Positions 9,042-19,276 of a stretch of DNA of 64,000 nt are shown in pieces (position 1 is the first letter of the stretch; each line of letters starts with the position of its first letter). The DNA lies in the NCBI RefSeq assembly GCF_008728835.1, contig NZ_CP042582.1, positions 1,984,001 to 2,048,000 of the forward strand, written 5' to 3'. The notes under the pieces were generated by a model that had not been told where the DNA came from, did no database searches, and saw only the letters and a list, made by a program, of their open reading frames with translations. Both the position numbers and the translations under genes were made by a program. Source of the DNA: Hypericibacter adhaerens (GTDB lineage: Bacteria; Pseudomonadota; Alphaproteobacteria; Dongiales; Dongiaceae).

Positions 9042-9797
9042 ATGGAACTGCAGGGAAAATCGGTCCTGATCACGGGTGCCAGCTCCGGCATCGGCGCCGC
9101 GATCGCGCGGGTCGCGGCGGCGGCCGGCGCACGCCTCATGCTGACCGGCCGCTCCGCCGAGCGGGGCGAGGCGGTGCGGCGCGACTGCGGCGCCGAGGCT
9201 AGGTTCGTGGCGGCCGATGTCACCCAGAAGGGGGCCGCGGAGCGCCTCGTCGAGGAGACGGTCCGGCAGTTCGGCCGGCTCGATGTGCTGGTCAACAATG
9301 CCGGCGTGATCCATCGCGGTACGGTCGCGACCACCAGCGACGAGGAGTGGGAGCGCCTGTTCTCGGTCAACGTGACGGGCGTGTTCTACATGGCGCGGGC
9401 GGCGGTGCGCCAGATGCAGCGCCAGGGCGGCGGCACCATCGTCAATATCGGCTCGGACTGGTCGGTGGTGGCGGGGCGCGACGCCTTCGCCTACTGCGCC
9501 AGCAAGGGGGCGGTGGCGCAGATGACCCGCGCCATGGCGCTCGACCATGCCCGCGAAGGCATCCGCGTCAATTGCCTCTGCCCGGGGGACACCGAGACGC
9601 CGATGCTGGTCTCCGGCCTCGAGGTACGCACCGGCGATGTCGCGCGCGGGATCAAGGTTCTGGGCGAGGCCCTGCCGCTGGGCCGGGTGGGCAGGCCGGA
9701 GGAGATCGCGAAGGCGGCGGTCTTCCTGGCTTCCGACGCTTCCTCGTTCATGACCGGCAGCCTGATGCTGGTCGATGGCGGCAACACCGCCGGCTGA
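9042..9797 (+). CDS. Short-chain dehydrogenase/reductase (SDR)
   Basis: A 251-residue classical SDR with a Rossmann fold. TGASSGIG (NAD(P) loop) is at residues 12-19, NNAG is near 89, and the catalytic YCASK follows a Ser-containing strand. The C-terminal FMTGSLMLVDGGNTAG is typical of FabG-like oxidoreductases. RBS GGAGGAGACGTC precedes the ATG. It stands alone between a terminator and a convergent gene. The substrate cannot be told; it reduces or oxidises a hydroxyl/keto group. Confidence 0.88.
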   Translation: MELQGKSVLITGASSGIGAAIARVAAAAGARLMLTGRSAERGEAVRRDCGAEARFVAADVTQKGAAERLVEETVRQFGRLDVLVNNAGVIHRGTVATTSDEEWERLFSVNVTGVFYMARAAVRQMQRQGGGTIVNIGSDWSVVAGRDAFAYCASKGAVAQMTRAMALDHAREGIRVNCLCPGDTETPMLVSGLEVRTGDVARGIKVLGEALPLGRVGRPEEIAKAAVFLASDASSFMTGSLMLVDGGNTAG

Positions 9798-9817
9798 CGG
9801 CGAGTTCGCCGCCGATC

Positions 9818-11473
9818 TCAGCTGGCGCCGTATTTCTGGCGCAGCAGCTTCTTGTCGGTCTTGCCGACGCTGGTCTTCTCGATCGAGGACACGAACAGGA
9901 ACCGCTCGGGGATCGCGTATTTCGGCAGAAGGCCGTTCTGGCAATGCGCCAGCAGATGCTGCTGCAGCAGTTCCGTGGTCAATTGCCCTTCATGGCCGGG
10001 CCGCACCACCACCAGCGCCAGCGGGCGCTCGCCCCATTTCATGTCCTTGATGCCGATGACCGCGACCTCGGCGACGCCGGGATGCTGCGAGATCAGGCTC
10101 TCGAGCTCCAGCGACGATACCCATTCGCCGCCGGTCTTGATCACGTCCTTGATCCGGTCGGTGATCTGCAGATAACCGTCGGGCCTGCGGGTGGCGACGT
10201 CCTGGGTGTGGAGATAGCCGCCGCGCCACAGCGCCTCGGAGCTCTTGGCATCGTGCAGATAGCCCTGGGTCAGCCAGGGCGCGCGCACGACGATCTCGCC
10301 GACCGACTTGCCGTCCGCGGGCATCTCGTTCATGTCCGTATCGACGATCTTGATGTCGACCATCGCGATCGGCAGACCGGTGCGGCAGCGGACCGCCAGC
10401 TCCTCCTCGTCGGAGAGCGTGCCTTGATCCTCGGGTCTGACCTGCGAGGCGGTCAGGATCGGGCAGGTCTCGGACATGCCGTAGCCGCACCAGATGTCGA
10501 TGCCGCGGCTGCGGGCCGCGCGCGCGAGGCCCTTCGGCAGGGCCGAGCCGCCGATCACGACCTTCCAGCCGTTGAGATTGGCGCTCGCCGCCTCGGAGCA
10601 GTTCAGCACCATCTGCATGACCGCCGGGACGCAATGGGAATAGGTGACGCCTTCCGCGACGAACAGCTTCACGATCATGTCGGGCTGGTAGCGGCCGGGA
10701 TAGACCTGCTTCACGCCGAACAGCGTGGCGAGATAGGGGAAGCCCCAGGCATGGACATGGAACATCGGCGTCAATGGCATGTAGACGTCGCCGCGATGGA
10801 ACGACTGGCCACCCGGATGGCTCCCGGTGGTGAGGCCGACGGCCAGCGTATGCAGGACGAGCTGGCGGTGGCTGAAATAGACCGCCTTGGGCAGCCCGGT
10901 GGTGCCGGTCGTATAGAAGGTGGTGGCGCGGGTGTTCTCGTCGAAATCGGGGAACGCGTAGCCCGGCGGCGCGCGCTCCAGCAGCGCTTCGTACTCGCCG
11001 GCGAAGCGCGCCGGGTCGAGTGCCGCCGGAGCCCCGTCGGCGATCAGCACCACCGTCCGGACCGTTTTCAGCCGGTCGCGAATGGCATCGAGCACCGGCA
11101 GGAAGTCGGCATGGACCAGCAGCAGGTCGGCGCGGGCATGATCGAGGCAGTAGAGGATCTGCTCGGGCGCGAGGCGCACATTCGTCGTCATCAGGACGGC
11201 GCCCATCATCGGCACGGCGAAATAGGTCTCGAGATAGCGATGGCTGTCCCAATCCATCACCGCGACCGTGTCGCCGGGCTTCACCCCCAGCGTTGCCAGC
11301 ATGTTGGCCAGCCGCCCGATGCGCCCCTGCAGGTCGCGATAGCGGTACCGCAAACGGTCGCGATAGACGATTTCCTGATCCGGCGTCGTCGCCAGCGGTG
11401 TCAGCAGAAGCTGCTTGATCAGCAGCGGATAAGCGTAAGCCGATGGCGTCGTCTCGACCAAATTGGCCGGCAT
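9818..11473 (-). CDS. AMP-forming acyl-CoA ligase (medium/long-chain fatty acid type)
   Basis: An adenylate-forming ligase of about 551 residues. The P-loop variant FYTTGTTGLPKAV, the GYGMSETCPI motif, the hinge region (ITDRIKDVIKTGGEWVSS) and the C-terminal lysine in SVGKTDKKLLRQKY are all present, so it should be active. The closest familiar group is AlkK-like medium-chain fatty-acid CoA ligase. Start choice is uncertain: ATG 11473 has GGGGGC six bases upstream, and in-frame ATGs exist at 11491 and 11530. It is monocistronic and convergent with the SDR. Confidence 0.88.
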   Translation of the reverse strand: MPANLVETTPSAYAYPLLIKQLLLTPLATTPDQEIVYRDRLRYRYRDLQGRIGRLANMLATLGVKPGDTVAVMDWDSHRYLETYFAVPMMGAVLMTTNVRLAPEQILYCLDHARADLLLVHADFLPVLDAIRDRLKTVRTVVLIADGAPAALDPARFAGEYEALLERAPPGYAFPDFDENTRATTFYTTGTTGLPKAVYFSHRQLVLHTLAVGLTTGSHPGGQSFHRGDVYMPLTPMFHVHAWGFPYLATLFGVKQVYPGRYQPDMIVKLFVAEGVTYSHCVPAVMQMVLNCSEAASANLNGWKVVIGGSALPKGLARAARSRGIDIWCGYGMSETCPILTASQVRPEDQGTLSDEEELAVRCRTGLPIAMVDIKIVDTDMNEMPADGKSVGEIVVRAPWLTQGYLHDAKSSEALWRGGYLHTQDVATRRPDGYLQITDRIKDVIKTGGEWVSSLELESLISQHPGVAEVAVIGIKDMKWGERPLALVVVRPGHEGQLTTELLQQHLLAHCQNGLLPKYAIPERFLFVSSIEKTSVGKTDKKLLRQKYGAS

Positions 11474-11709
11474 GCTGCCCCCGAAATCCATCAAGCCCAC
11501 GGCAACTGGCGGTTGCCGCGGCCTTGTCATTCGACACGTCCCCGGGAGCCAGTATGGCACGGCGGCAGGACCGGCATGTAGTCCCATCGCGATGCTGATC
11601 CGGTTCTTGATTTGCGAATCGGTCAGGAAAGCGGTCGGAACGGGAGACAGCCTCGCCCGCCGGCCGCGAACGTCAGGCAGGATTGCGGGCGGTTACCGCT
11701 CGGGAACGG

Positions 11710-12588
<879 letters not shown>

Positions 12589-12781
12589 CGATCCGTATCC
12601 TGAGGTCGATATCCCGAGGGTCCCTTGCCGTGACGCCGGCAGCGACGTGCATTGGGGTGAATTAGACCGAGGGAGCCCGGGCTCTGCAAGCAGGAGATCA
12701 TGGCACCTGCCATGTGCGTCGCGGGCGGGCGCCGATGTGAGAAGAGGAGGGCAGGGAAAAATTTGCGCCGAGGCGCAGCCG

Positions 12782-13522
12782 TCACGTTGCGGCGGCGGCC
12801 TGGAGCGAGGCGCGCTGCCAGCCGTCGGCGCCGTAGAGCTCGATCGGGCGGAAGCGGGATTTGTATTCCATCTTGCGGCTGCCCTCGACCCAATATCCCA
12901 GATAGACATAGGGGAGGCCCCAGCGCTGCGCCTCGCGGATCAGCCAGATCACCACGTAGCTGCCGAGGCTGCGGGCCGGCAGCTCGGGATCGAAGAAGCT
13001 GTAGACCGCCGACACGCCGTCCTTGGTCCAGTCCGTGAGACAGCAGGCCATCAGGGTTCCCGAAGGCGCGCGCAGCTCGACGACGCGCGTGTCGAGCGGG
13101 CTGGTCTCGATCATCGCGCCATATTCCTGCAGATTCATGCCGAGCATCTCGCCATCGCTGTGGCGATGCTCGAGATAGCGGCTGAAGAGGCGGTACTGCT
13201 CCTGGGTGGCGCGTGCGGGCCGCACGGCGCTGCGGAGGTCCTGGTTGCGCCGCTCGATCCGGCGCAGCGTGCGACCGGGATCGTACTCGTCCGCGACGAC
13301 GCGCACCGGCACGCAAGCCTGGCAACCGCGGCAGGCGGGGCGGTAGGCGATGCCATGGCTCCGCCGGAAGCCGGCGCGCGACAGGGTCTCGTAGGTGTCG
13401 GCGGCCGTGGGGCCCGACAATTCCGTCACGACCTTGCGCTCCATCCTTGCCGGCAGATAGGGGCAGGGGAGTTCCGTCGTGACCAGGAAGGGGAGCGGCC
13501 GGGTGCGGTTGAGGATACTCAT
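12782..13522 (-). CDS. bpt: Aspartate/glutamate leucyltransferase (L/F-transferase-like ATE family)
   Basis: A 246-residue enzyme that adds leucine from Leu-tRNA to N-terminal Asp/Glu in the N-degron pathway. The N-terminal ELPCPYLP and the cysteine cluster RPACRGCQACVPVRV match the ATE N-domain. YSFFDPELPARSLGSYV and YVYLGYWVEGSRKMEYK are the family's C-terminal GNAT-like signatures. The length is normal for bacterial Bpt. It is monocistronic. The 285 bp upstream (13523-13807) show no gene. Confidence 0.95.
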   Translation of the reverse strand: MSILNRTRPLPFLVTTELPCPYLPARMERKVVTELSGPTAADTYETLSRAGFRRSHGIAYRPACRGCQACVPVRVVADEYDPGRTLRRIERRNQDLRSAVRPARATQEQYRLFSRYLEHRHSDGEMLGMNLQEYGAMIETSPLDTRVVELRAPSGTLMACCLTDWTKDGVSAVYSFFDPELPARSLGSYVVIWLIREAQRWGLPYVYLGYWVEGSRKMEYKSRFRPIELYGADGWQRASLQAAAAT

Positions 13523-13807
13523 GGCAGGCTGATCTTGAGCCGGAGTGGATATGGCCGAGCCAACATCCCCGGGTCGCTCTCGTCGATCCCGGCTCTCCCG
13601 CCCGGCAACCCTAGCTTAGCGCATTCTGGCTCAATCGCCAGTGCGGCAGCGGCGCCGGCCCCGCCGGCCGTTAACCAGACGGGCAACGGCCCAGGTCATT
13701 AGAATAGCGCGATTTTCAGGCGACCGCGGGGGCGCCGGCGGGTCTCGAAGGAACCGCGTTCGGAATGAAATCCGGGTCCGGCCTGGCCGAAGGCGCCGCT
13801 CCGGCGA

Positions 13808-14326
13808 TCAGCCGCCGACCCGTTCGCTGCGAACCACCACGGTGCCCGACAGGTAGTCATGGAGCGTGCGGCCGCGGCTGTTGAAGAGCGAGATCAGCAG
13901 GATCAGGGAGCCCGTCAGCGCGATCGTGGTGAGGAACAGGGCCGTCATGAGGAAGGCCTGCAGCAGGTCCGGGCGCGTGCCGGTCCAGTTGCGGACCTCG
14001 ACGCCGAAGAGGCGCATGCCGATGGTCGCGGAACGGGGCCCCGCGACCTGGAGCGTGTGATAGACCAGCGGCACCAGCGCCACGCCAAGCGGCAGGAGCG
14101 GCATCAGCAGGCCCAGCGTCACGACGCCGGCAAAGACGAGCGCGAACCACACGGCCACGCTGAGCAGGCCGACCAGGACCAGATCGACCAGATAGCCGAG
14201 CACCCGGCGGGTGCGGATCCCGTCGAACAGGAGGGGATCGGACAAGGGCTCGATCACCGTCGGTCCCTCCGTCTCCTGCCAGCCGGCTTGGCCGGTCGCC
14301 ACCGGCAGGTGATTGGTCGAGCTCAT
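13808..14326 (-). CDS. RDD-family membrane protein
   Basis: A 172-residue protein with an RDD domain. FDGIRTRRVLGYLVDLVLVGLL starts the first membrane helix with the Arg/Asp signature, followed by a hydrophobic hairpin (VTLGLLMPLLPLGVALVPLVYH), GPRSATIGMRLFGVEV and a last hydrophobic segment (FLTTIALTGSLILLISL) ending in SRGRTLHDYLSGTVVV. About four membrane segments. The start at 14326 has GGAGGGAAACCGAAGG upstream. Function unknown; some RDD proteins act as Na+(Li+,K+)/H+ antiporters. It lies downstream of motB on the same strand with a 141-bp gap. Confidence 0.85.
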   Translation of the reverse strand: MSSTNHLPVATGQAGWQETEGPTVIEPLSDPLLFDGIRTRRVLGYLVDLVLVGLLSVAVWFALVFAGVVTLGLLMPLLPLGVALVPLVYHTLQVAGPRSATIGMRLFGVEVRNWTGTRPDLLQAFLMTALFLTTIALTGSLILLISLFNSRGRTLHDYLSGTVVVRSERVGG

Positions 14327-14467
14327 CCTTCGGTTTCCCTCCAGGGCGGTCCCTCGGGCCGTCTCCGGGACCTGTCCCGAGACGCGAGGGGTCAGCCACG
14401 CCACAGGCGGAAGATGGGAACGGCAAGGCCCTCTGACAAGACCGCGATGGCGGTAGGGGCAAAGGCC

Positions 14468-15454
14468 CTATTGCTGGGGCTGCGGCTGCTGCTCGTGGAG
14501 CAGGACGATGCTGATGCGCCGGTTGCGCGGCGAGCTGGTGTCGTCGGGCAGGAGCGGATCGGTGTCGGCCTTGCCGACCACGTTCGCGATCCGGTCGGGG
14601 GAGAGGCCGGCCGCCAGCAGCTCGCGCCGGCTGGCATTGGCGCGGTCGGCCGAGAGTTCCCAGTTGCTGTAGCCGTTGTCGCTCTGGTAGGGCGTCGAAT
14701 CGGTGTGGCCGGAGATCGAGATCTTGTTCGGCATCTTCGTCACGACCTGGGCGACCAGATCGAGGAGCTTCTTGGTGTAGTCCTCCATCTTGGCGCTGCC
14801 GCTGGAGAACATCGAGATCCGGTCCTGGTCGACGAGCTGGATGCGCATGCCCTCGGGCGTGCGGTCGATGATCAGGTTCTGCGCCAGGGTCTTGAGGTCG
14901 GGCACCTGCTGGATGGCCTGGCGGAGCTGATGCTCCGCCTGCCGGAACTGCTCGTCCTCGAGCTCCTTCAGCAGCTTCTGCGCTTCCTGGTCGCTGGCAT
15001 TCGCCTGCTGCGTCGGCGCCTGCTGGTCGGCCGTGTCGTTCTGGGCGGCCGCCATCGCGGCAGCGGCCTCCTCGGTGGCGTTCGTGGCGGTGGCGCCGCC
15101 ATCGCTGCCGTCGGTCTCGGTGGGCGGCGTGTTGATCTCGACCGTGACGCTGGGCGTGGAATTTTCGGCGACCATCGCGCCGTCGGTGGTGATGGTCTGG
15201 CCGCCCATGACGCCGTTCGAGCCGCTGGTGGAATCCGGCGCGACGCTGGGCGCGAAGTAGTTGGCGATGCCGATCCGCTGCTCCTCGGTCGTGGCGTTGA
15301 GGAGCCACAGCAGGAGGAAGAAGGCCATCATCGCCGTCACGAAGTCGGCATAGGCGACCTTCCAGGCGCCGCCATGATGGCCATGGCCGCCGCCGCGCTT
15401 CTTCTTCTTGATGATGATCGGCGGCTGGTTGGTGCCGGCTGCGGTTTCGGCCAT
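14468..15454 (-). CDS. motB: Flagellar motor stator protein MotB
   Basis: A 328-residue stator subunit. The single membrane helix (YADFVTAMMAFFLLLWLL) carries the proton-binding Asp37, preceded by a Lys/His-rich cytoplasmic tail. A Ser/Thr/Ala/Gln-rich linker of about 100 residues follows. A C-terminal OmpA-like peptidoglycan-binding domain (ISISGHTDSTPYQ, ELSADRANASRREL, NRRISIVLL) completes the protein. The long low-complexity linker is an alphaproteobacterial trait. It is translated after motA with a 33-bp gap. Confidence 0.96.
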   Translation of the reverse strand: MAETAAGTNQPPIIIKKKKRGGGHGHHGGAWKVAYADFVTAMMAFFLLLWLLNATTEEQRIGIANYFAPSVAPDSTSGSNGVMGGQTITTDGAMVAENSTPSVTVEINTPPTETDGSDGGATATNATEEAAAAMAAAQNDTADQQAPTQQANASDQEAQKLLKELEDEQFRQAEHQLRQAIQQVPDLKTLAQNLIIDRTPEGMRIQLVDQDRISMFSSGSAKMEDYTKKLLDLVAQVVTKMPNKISISGHTDSTPYQSDNGYSNWELSADRANASRRELLAAGLSPDRIANVVGKADTDPLLPDDTSSPRNRRISIVLLHEQQPQPQQ

Positions 15455-15487
15455 GGGGACCTTGCGGGGTTCCGGTGCGGGCGGGGC

Positions 15488-16348
15488 TTAGACCGCCGGC
15501 AGGGCCTGAACCGCCTCCTCGATCTCGTAGAAGGTGGGGCGGACGTCGGACAGCAGCGCCTTGCGCGCGAACTCGACCGAGACGGCCGGCGGATAGCCCT
15601 GCATATGGGCGAGCAGGCCGGCGCGGATGCATTGCAGATACTTGGCTTCGGCGTCGAAGCGGCTCTTGAGGGCGCTCGCGGTGGGCGCGACGAAGCCGTA
15701 GGACAGCAGCACGCCCATGAAGGTGCCGACGAGCGCGCCGCCGATCAGGTGGCCCAGCACCTCCGGCGGCTCGGTGATCGAACCCATGGTGTGGATCACG
15801 CCCAGCACCGCCGCCACGATGCCGAGCGCCGGCATGCCGTCCGCCATGGTCTGGACCGCGTCCGAGATGACGTGCTGTTCCTTGTGGTGGGTCTCGAGCT
15901 CCTCGTCGATGACCGACTCGACCTCATGCGGGTTGTCGGTGCCGAGGGTGAGCATGCGCAGATAGTCGCACAGGAACACCATCGCATGATGATCCTTGGC
16001 GAAATTCGGGAATTGCTGGAAGAGCGTGCTCTCGTCGGGCTTCTCGATATGGCTCTCGAGGGCCAGCATGCCCTTGGTCTTGGAGAGCTTGAAGACCTGG
16101 TAGAGCAGGCTCAGCAGCTCGACATAGCTGGCCTTGTTGTAGCGCGGCCCCTTGAGCAGGCCGAGCACCGAGGCGAAGGTCTTCTTCAGCACGGCCGGCG
16201 AGTTGGCGATGATGAAGGCGCCCGTGGCCGCGCCGGCGATGATGAGCACCTCGAAGGGCTGGAACAGCACGATGAGGTGCCCGCCCGACGCCATATAGCC
16301 GCCGATCACGCAGGCGATCACCACGACCGAACCGATAATGAGAAACAT
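15488..16348 (-). CDS. motA: Flagellar motor stator protein MotA
   Basis: A 286-residue, four-helix proton-channel subunit. Helices 1-2 are at residues 1-55. A cytoplasmic loop of about 100 residues contains the charged rotor-contact region (LALESHIEKPDES, YLRMLTLGTDNPHEVES). Helices 3-4 (PALGIVAAVLGVIHTMGSI, GALVGTFMGVLLSYGFVAP) line the channel with MotB. It is first in the motA-motB unit. The 212 bp upstream are relatively AT-rich and probably hold the promoter, but I see no convincing flagellar sigma factor site. Confidence 0.96.
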   Translation of the reverse strand: MFLIIGSVVVIACVIGGYMASGGHLIVLFQPFEVLIIAGAATGAFIIANSPAVLKKTFASVLGLLKGPRYNKASYVELLSLLYQVFKLSKTKGMLALESHIEKPDESTLFQQFPNFAKDHHAMVFLCDYLRMLTLGTDNPHEVESVIDEELETHHKEQHVISDAVQTMADGMPALGIVAAVLGVIHTMGSITEPPEVLGHLIGGALVGTFMGVLLSYGFVAPTASALKSRFDAEAKYLQCIRAGLLAHMQGYPPAVSVEFARKALLSDVRPTFYEIEEAVQALPAV

Positions 16349-16560
16349 GGGCCGCGATTCCCGGACGGAGTTTTGTTCGTTCGCTGTTTGGCCGTCGAGG
16401 GTGCGGGATTTGGGTTAAGAACCAGTTTAGCCAGGGAAATCAGGCTTTAGGCCCGGGCGCGCGAGAAACTGGTACAAGTGCGGAGAGGACGGCTTCCGGC
16501 CGCGCCAGAAGTTCCCTGCAATTGGCTGATTTAGAGACGATTTTCCGAATTCTTCAGATT

Positions 16561-17739
16561 TCAGGCGAGCGCCTGGGCGAGGTCGGCGATCAAATCCTCC
16601 CGGTCCTCGATGCCGACGGATAGCCGCACCAGCCCGTCGCCGATGCCGAGCTTGGCGCGGGCCTCGGGAGGCACCGAGGCATGGGTCATGATGCCCGGAT
16701 GCTCGATCAGGCTCTCGACGCCGCCCAGGCTTTCCGCAAGGGCGAAGATCCGGCAGCGCTCGAGGAACCGCTTGGCCGCCGCGAGACCGCCCTTGATCTC
16801 GGCCGACACCATGCCGCCGAAGGCACGCATCTGCCGTTTGGCGAGCGCATGCTGCGGATGGCTGGGCAGTCCCGGGTAATGCACCTTCTCGATGGCCGGG
16901 TGCTTCTCCAGCCAGGCGGCGATGGCGGCCGCATTCTCGCAATGGCGCTCCATGCGCAGCGCCAGCGTCTTGACGCCGCGCAGCGCCAGGAAGCTGTCGA
17001 ACGGCCCCGCGACCGCGCCAATGGCGTTCTGCAGGAAGGCGAGGCGCTCGGCGATCTCCCTGTTCGGTCCGACCACCGCGATGCCGCCCACCATGTCGGA
17101 ATGGCCGTTGAGGTATTTGGTGGCGGAATGCATCACCAGGTCGAAGCCATGCTCGAGCGGGCGCTGCGCCCAGGGGCTGGCGAAGGTGTTGTCGGCGACG
17201 GTGATGATGCCGCGCTTGCGTGCGGCGGCCGCGATCGCCTCGAGATCGACCAGGCGGAGCAGGGGATTGGTCGGGGTCTCGATCCAGATCATCCGGGTGT
17301 CGGGCCGGAGCGCGGCTTCGAGCCGCGAGGCGTCGGTCAGGTCGACATAGCTGACATCGAGCCTGGCGCTCAGCGCGCGCACGCGCGAGAAGAGGCGCCG
17401 CGTGCCGCCATAGAGATCGTCCATCGCCACCAGATGGGAACCGGCATCGAGCAGCTCGAGAATGGTCGAGCTGGCGGCGAGGCCCGAGGCGAACGCAAAG
17501 CCCTGGCTGCCGCTTTCGAGATCGGCGACGCAGCGCTCATAGGCCATGCGGGTGGGATTCTGGCTGCGCGAATACTCGTAGCCCTTATGGACGCCCGGGC
17601 TTTCCTGCACATAGGTCGAGGTCGCGTAGATCGGCATCATGATGGCGCCGGTCGAGGGGTCCGGCGACTGGCCGGCATGGATGCCGCGGGTAGCGAAGCC
17701 GAGGCGGTTGGGGCGGCCGGCGCCGTCGGAGGCGGTCAT
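16561..17739 (-). CDS. Cystathionine gamma-lyase/gamma-synthase-type PLP enzyme
   Basis: A 392-residue trans-sulfuration enzyme (Cys/Met metabolism PLP family). PLP lysine is Lys208 in HSATKYLNGHSD, preceded by ADNTFASP. GYEYSRSQNPTR near the N-terminus gives the phosphate-binding Tyr/Arg from the neighbouring subunit, and FASGLAASS and SLGGVESLIEHP are family motifs. It is 30 bp downstream of a cystathionine beta-synthase-like gene on the same strand, so cystathionine gamma-lyase (cysteine from cystathionine) is the better functional guess than gamma-synthase. Sequence alone does not decide between them. Confidence 0.9.
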   Translation of the reverse strand: MTASDGAGRPNRLGFATRGIHAGQSPDPSTGAIMMPIYATSTYVQESPGVHKGYEYSRSQNPTRMAYERCVADLESGSQGFAFASGLAASSTILELLDAGSHLVAMDDLYGGTRRLFSRVRALSARLDVSYVDLTDASRLEAALRPDTRMIWIETPTNPLLRLVDLEAIAAAARKRGIITVADNTFASPWAQRPLEHGFDLVMHSATKYLNGHSDMVGGIAVVGPNREIAERLAFLQNAIGAVAGPFDSFLALRGVKTLALRMERHCENAAAIAAWLEKHPAIEKVHYPGLPSHPQHALAKRQMRAFGGMVSAEIKGGLAAAKRFLERCRIFALAESLGGVESLIEHPGIMTHASVPPEARAKLGIGDGLVRLSVGIEDREDLIADLAQALA

Positions 17740-17769
17740 GAGGTGGTCCCTCGCGTTCGTGAAACCGGG

Positions 17770-19158
17770 TTACGGCAGCTGGCGCCGCAGGTGGTTGATG
17801 AGGTCGATCCGGGTGATGAGCCCCAGGAACTCGCCGTCATGCGTGACGATGGCGACATGGTCGCGGGCGAAGATCGGCAGCAGCTCGTCGAGCCCGGCGC
17901 TGGCATCGACCGTGTCGAGCTTGGTCGTCATGGCGCTGCGGACGGGGTTGCGGAAATGGCTGTTGTCCTTGGCGACCGCGAGCAGCAGGTCGGACTCGTC
18001 GACGATGCCGACCACCTTGCCGTTCTCCAGCACCGGCAGTTGCGAGACGTCGTAGAGCTTCATGCGGCCATAGGCGGTGAGCAGCGTCTCGTCGGGCCCG
18101 ATGGTGACGGTCGCGCGCTCGGCGTGCCGGCGCGAGATCAGGTCGCCCAGATCGCCTTTGCTCGGGCGGTCGAGCAGGCCCTGATCGGCCATCCAGAAAT
18201 CGTTGAACATCTTCGAGAGATATTTGTTGCCGCTGTCGCAGACCAGCGTGACCACGCGCTGGGGCGAGGTCTGGGCGCGGCAATAGCGCAAGGCGCCGGC
18301 GAGCAGCGTGCCGGTCGAGGATCCGCCCAGCACGCCCTCCTGCCGCAGCAGCTCGCGCGCCGTGGTCATCGCCTCGCGATCGTCGACCGTATAGGCCTCG
18401 GAGACGAGCGAGAGGTCGCAGTTGGGCGGCACGAAATCCTCGCCGATGCCCTCGACCAGCCAGGAGCCCGCCTCGGTCATCTTGCCGGTCTTGACCAGCG
18501 GCGCCAGCACCGAGCCCTTCGGGTCCGAGAGCACCATCTTCACGTTGGGTGCCGTCTTGCGGAAGAAGCGGCCGAGGCCGGTGAGCGTTCCGCCCGAACC
18601 CACGCCGCAGACCACGGCGTCGAGCCTGCCCTCCATCTGCTCCCAGATCTCGGGGCCGGTGCCGGTCTCGTGCGCCACGGGGTTGGCGGGATTGGCGAAC
18701 TGATTCACGTAGAAGGCGCCGGGCGTCTCGCGCGTGAGCCGCTCGGCCATGTCCTGGTAATAGTCCGGATGGCCCTTGCCGACATCCGAGCGCGTCATCC
18801 GCACCTCGGCGCCCAGCGCCCGTAGATGGAAAACTTTTTCTTGTGCCATCTTGTCGGGGATCACGAGCAGCAGGCGGTAGCCCTTCTGCGACGCGACCAG
18901 CGCCAGCCCGAGGCCGGTATTGCCGGCGGTCGCCTCGATCAGCGTGCCGCCCGGCTTGAGACGGCCGTCGCGCTCCGCGGCCTCGATCATCGAGAGGGCG
19001 ATGCGGTCCTTGATCGAGCCGCCAGGATTCTGGTTCTCGAGCTTGAGGAACAGGCGGCAGGGGCCGGTGTCGAGACGGCGCACCTCGACCATCGGCGTGT
19101 TCCCGATCATCTCCAGGACGCTGCGGAAGCTGGGCATGGTTGCCACCTTCATCGGCAT
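17770..19158 (-). CDS. Cystathionine beta-synthase-like PLP enzyme with CBS-domain pair
   Basis: A 462-residue fold-type II PLP enzyme. PLP lysine is Lys50 in NPGGSIKDR, with the glycine loop GVGSGGTLTGLG and the substrate loop ATAGNTGLG. A Bateman pair of CBS domains occupies about 335-460 (VTIGPDETLLTAYGRM, LPVLENGKVVGIVDESDLL, FLGLITRIDLINHL). There is no heme-binding N-terminal extension, so it is bacterial/yeast-like. It should condense homocysteine and serine to cystathionine, and the CBS pair may bind an adenosyl ligand. The first ATG (19158) gives the longest form; the ATG at 19137, with AAGGTGG upstream, is a good alternative. Confidence 0.9.
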   Translation of the reverse strand: MPMKVATMPSFRSVLEMIGNTPMVEVRRLDTGPCRLFLKLENQNPGGSIKDRIALSMIEAAERDGRLKPGGTLIEATAGNTGLGLALVASQKGYRLLLVIPDKMAQEKVFHLRALGAEVRMTRSDVGKGHPDYYQDMAERLTRETPGAFYVNQFANPANPVAHETGTGPEIWEQMEGRLDAVVCGVGSGGTLTGLGRFFRKTAPNVKMVLSDPKGSVLAPLVKTGKMTEAGSWLVEGIGEDFVPPNCDLSLVSEAYTVDDREAMTTARELLRQEGVLGGSSTGTLLAGALRYCRAQTSPQRVVTLVCDSGNKYLSKMFNDFWMADQGLLDRPSKGDLGDLISRRHAERATVTIGPDETLLTAYGRMKLYDVSQLPVLENGKVVGIVDESDLLLAVAKDNSHFRNPVRSAMTTKLDTVDASAGLDELLPIFARDHVAIVTHDGEFLGLITRIDLINHLRRQLP

Positions 19159-19276
19159 TGTCAGATCCCGCGCGGAGCCGCGGGGCGAAACCGGTTCAGG
19201 CTAAGGGTGGGCGATTGCCGATCCGAGCGCAAGGGCGGCCCGCAGGGCGCCGTTTGCGACAAATTCGGGTCCGACG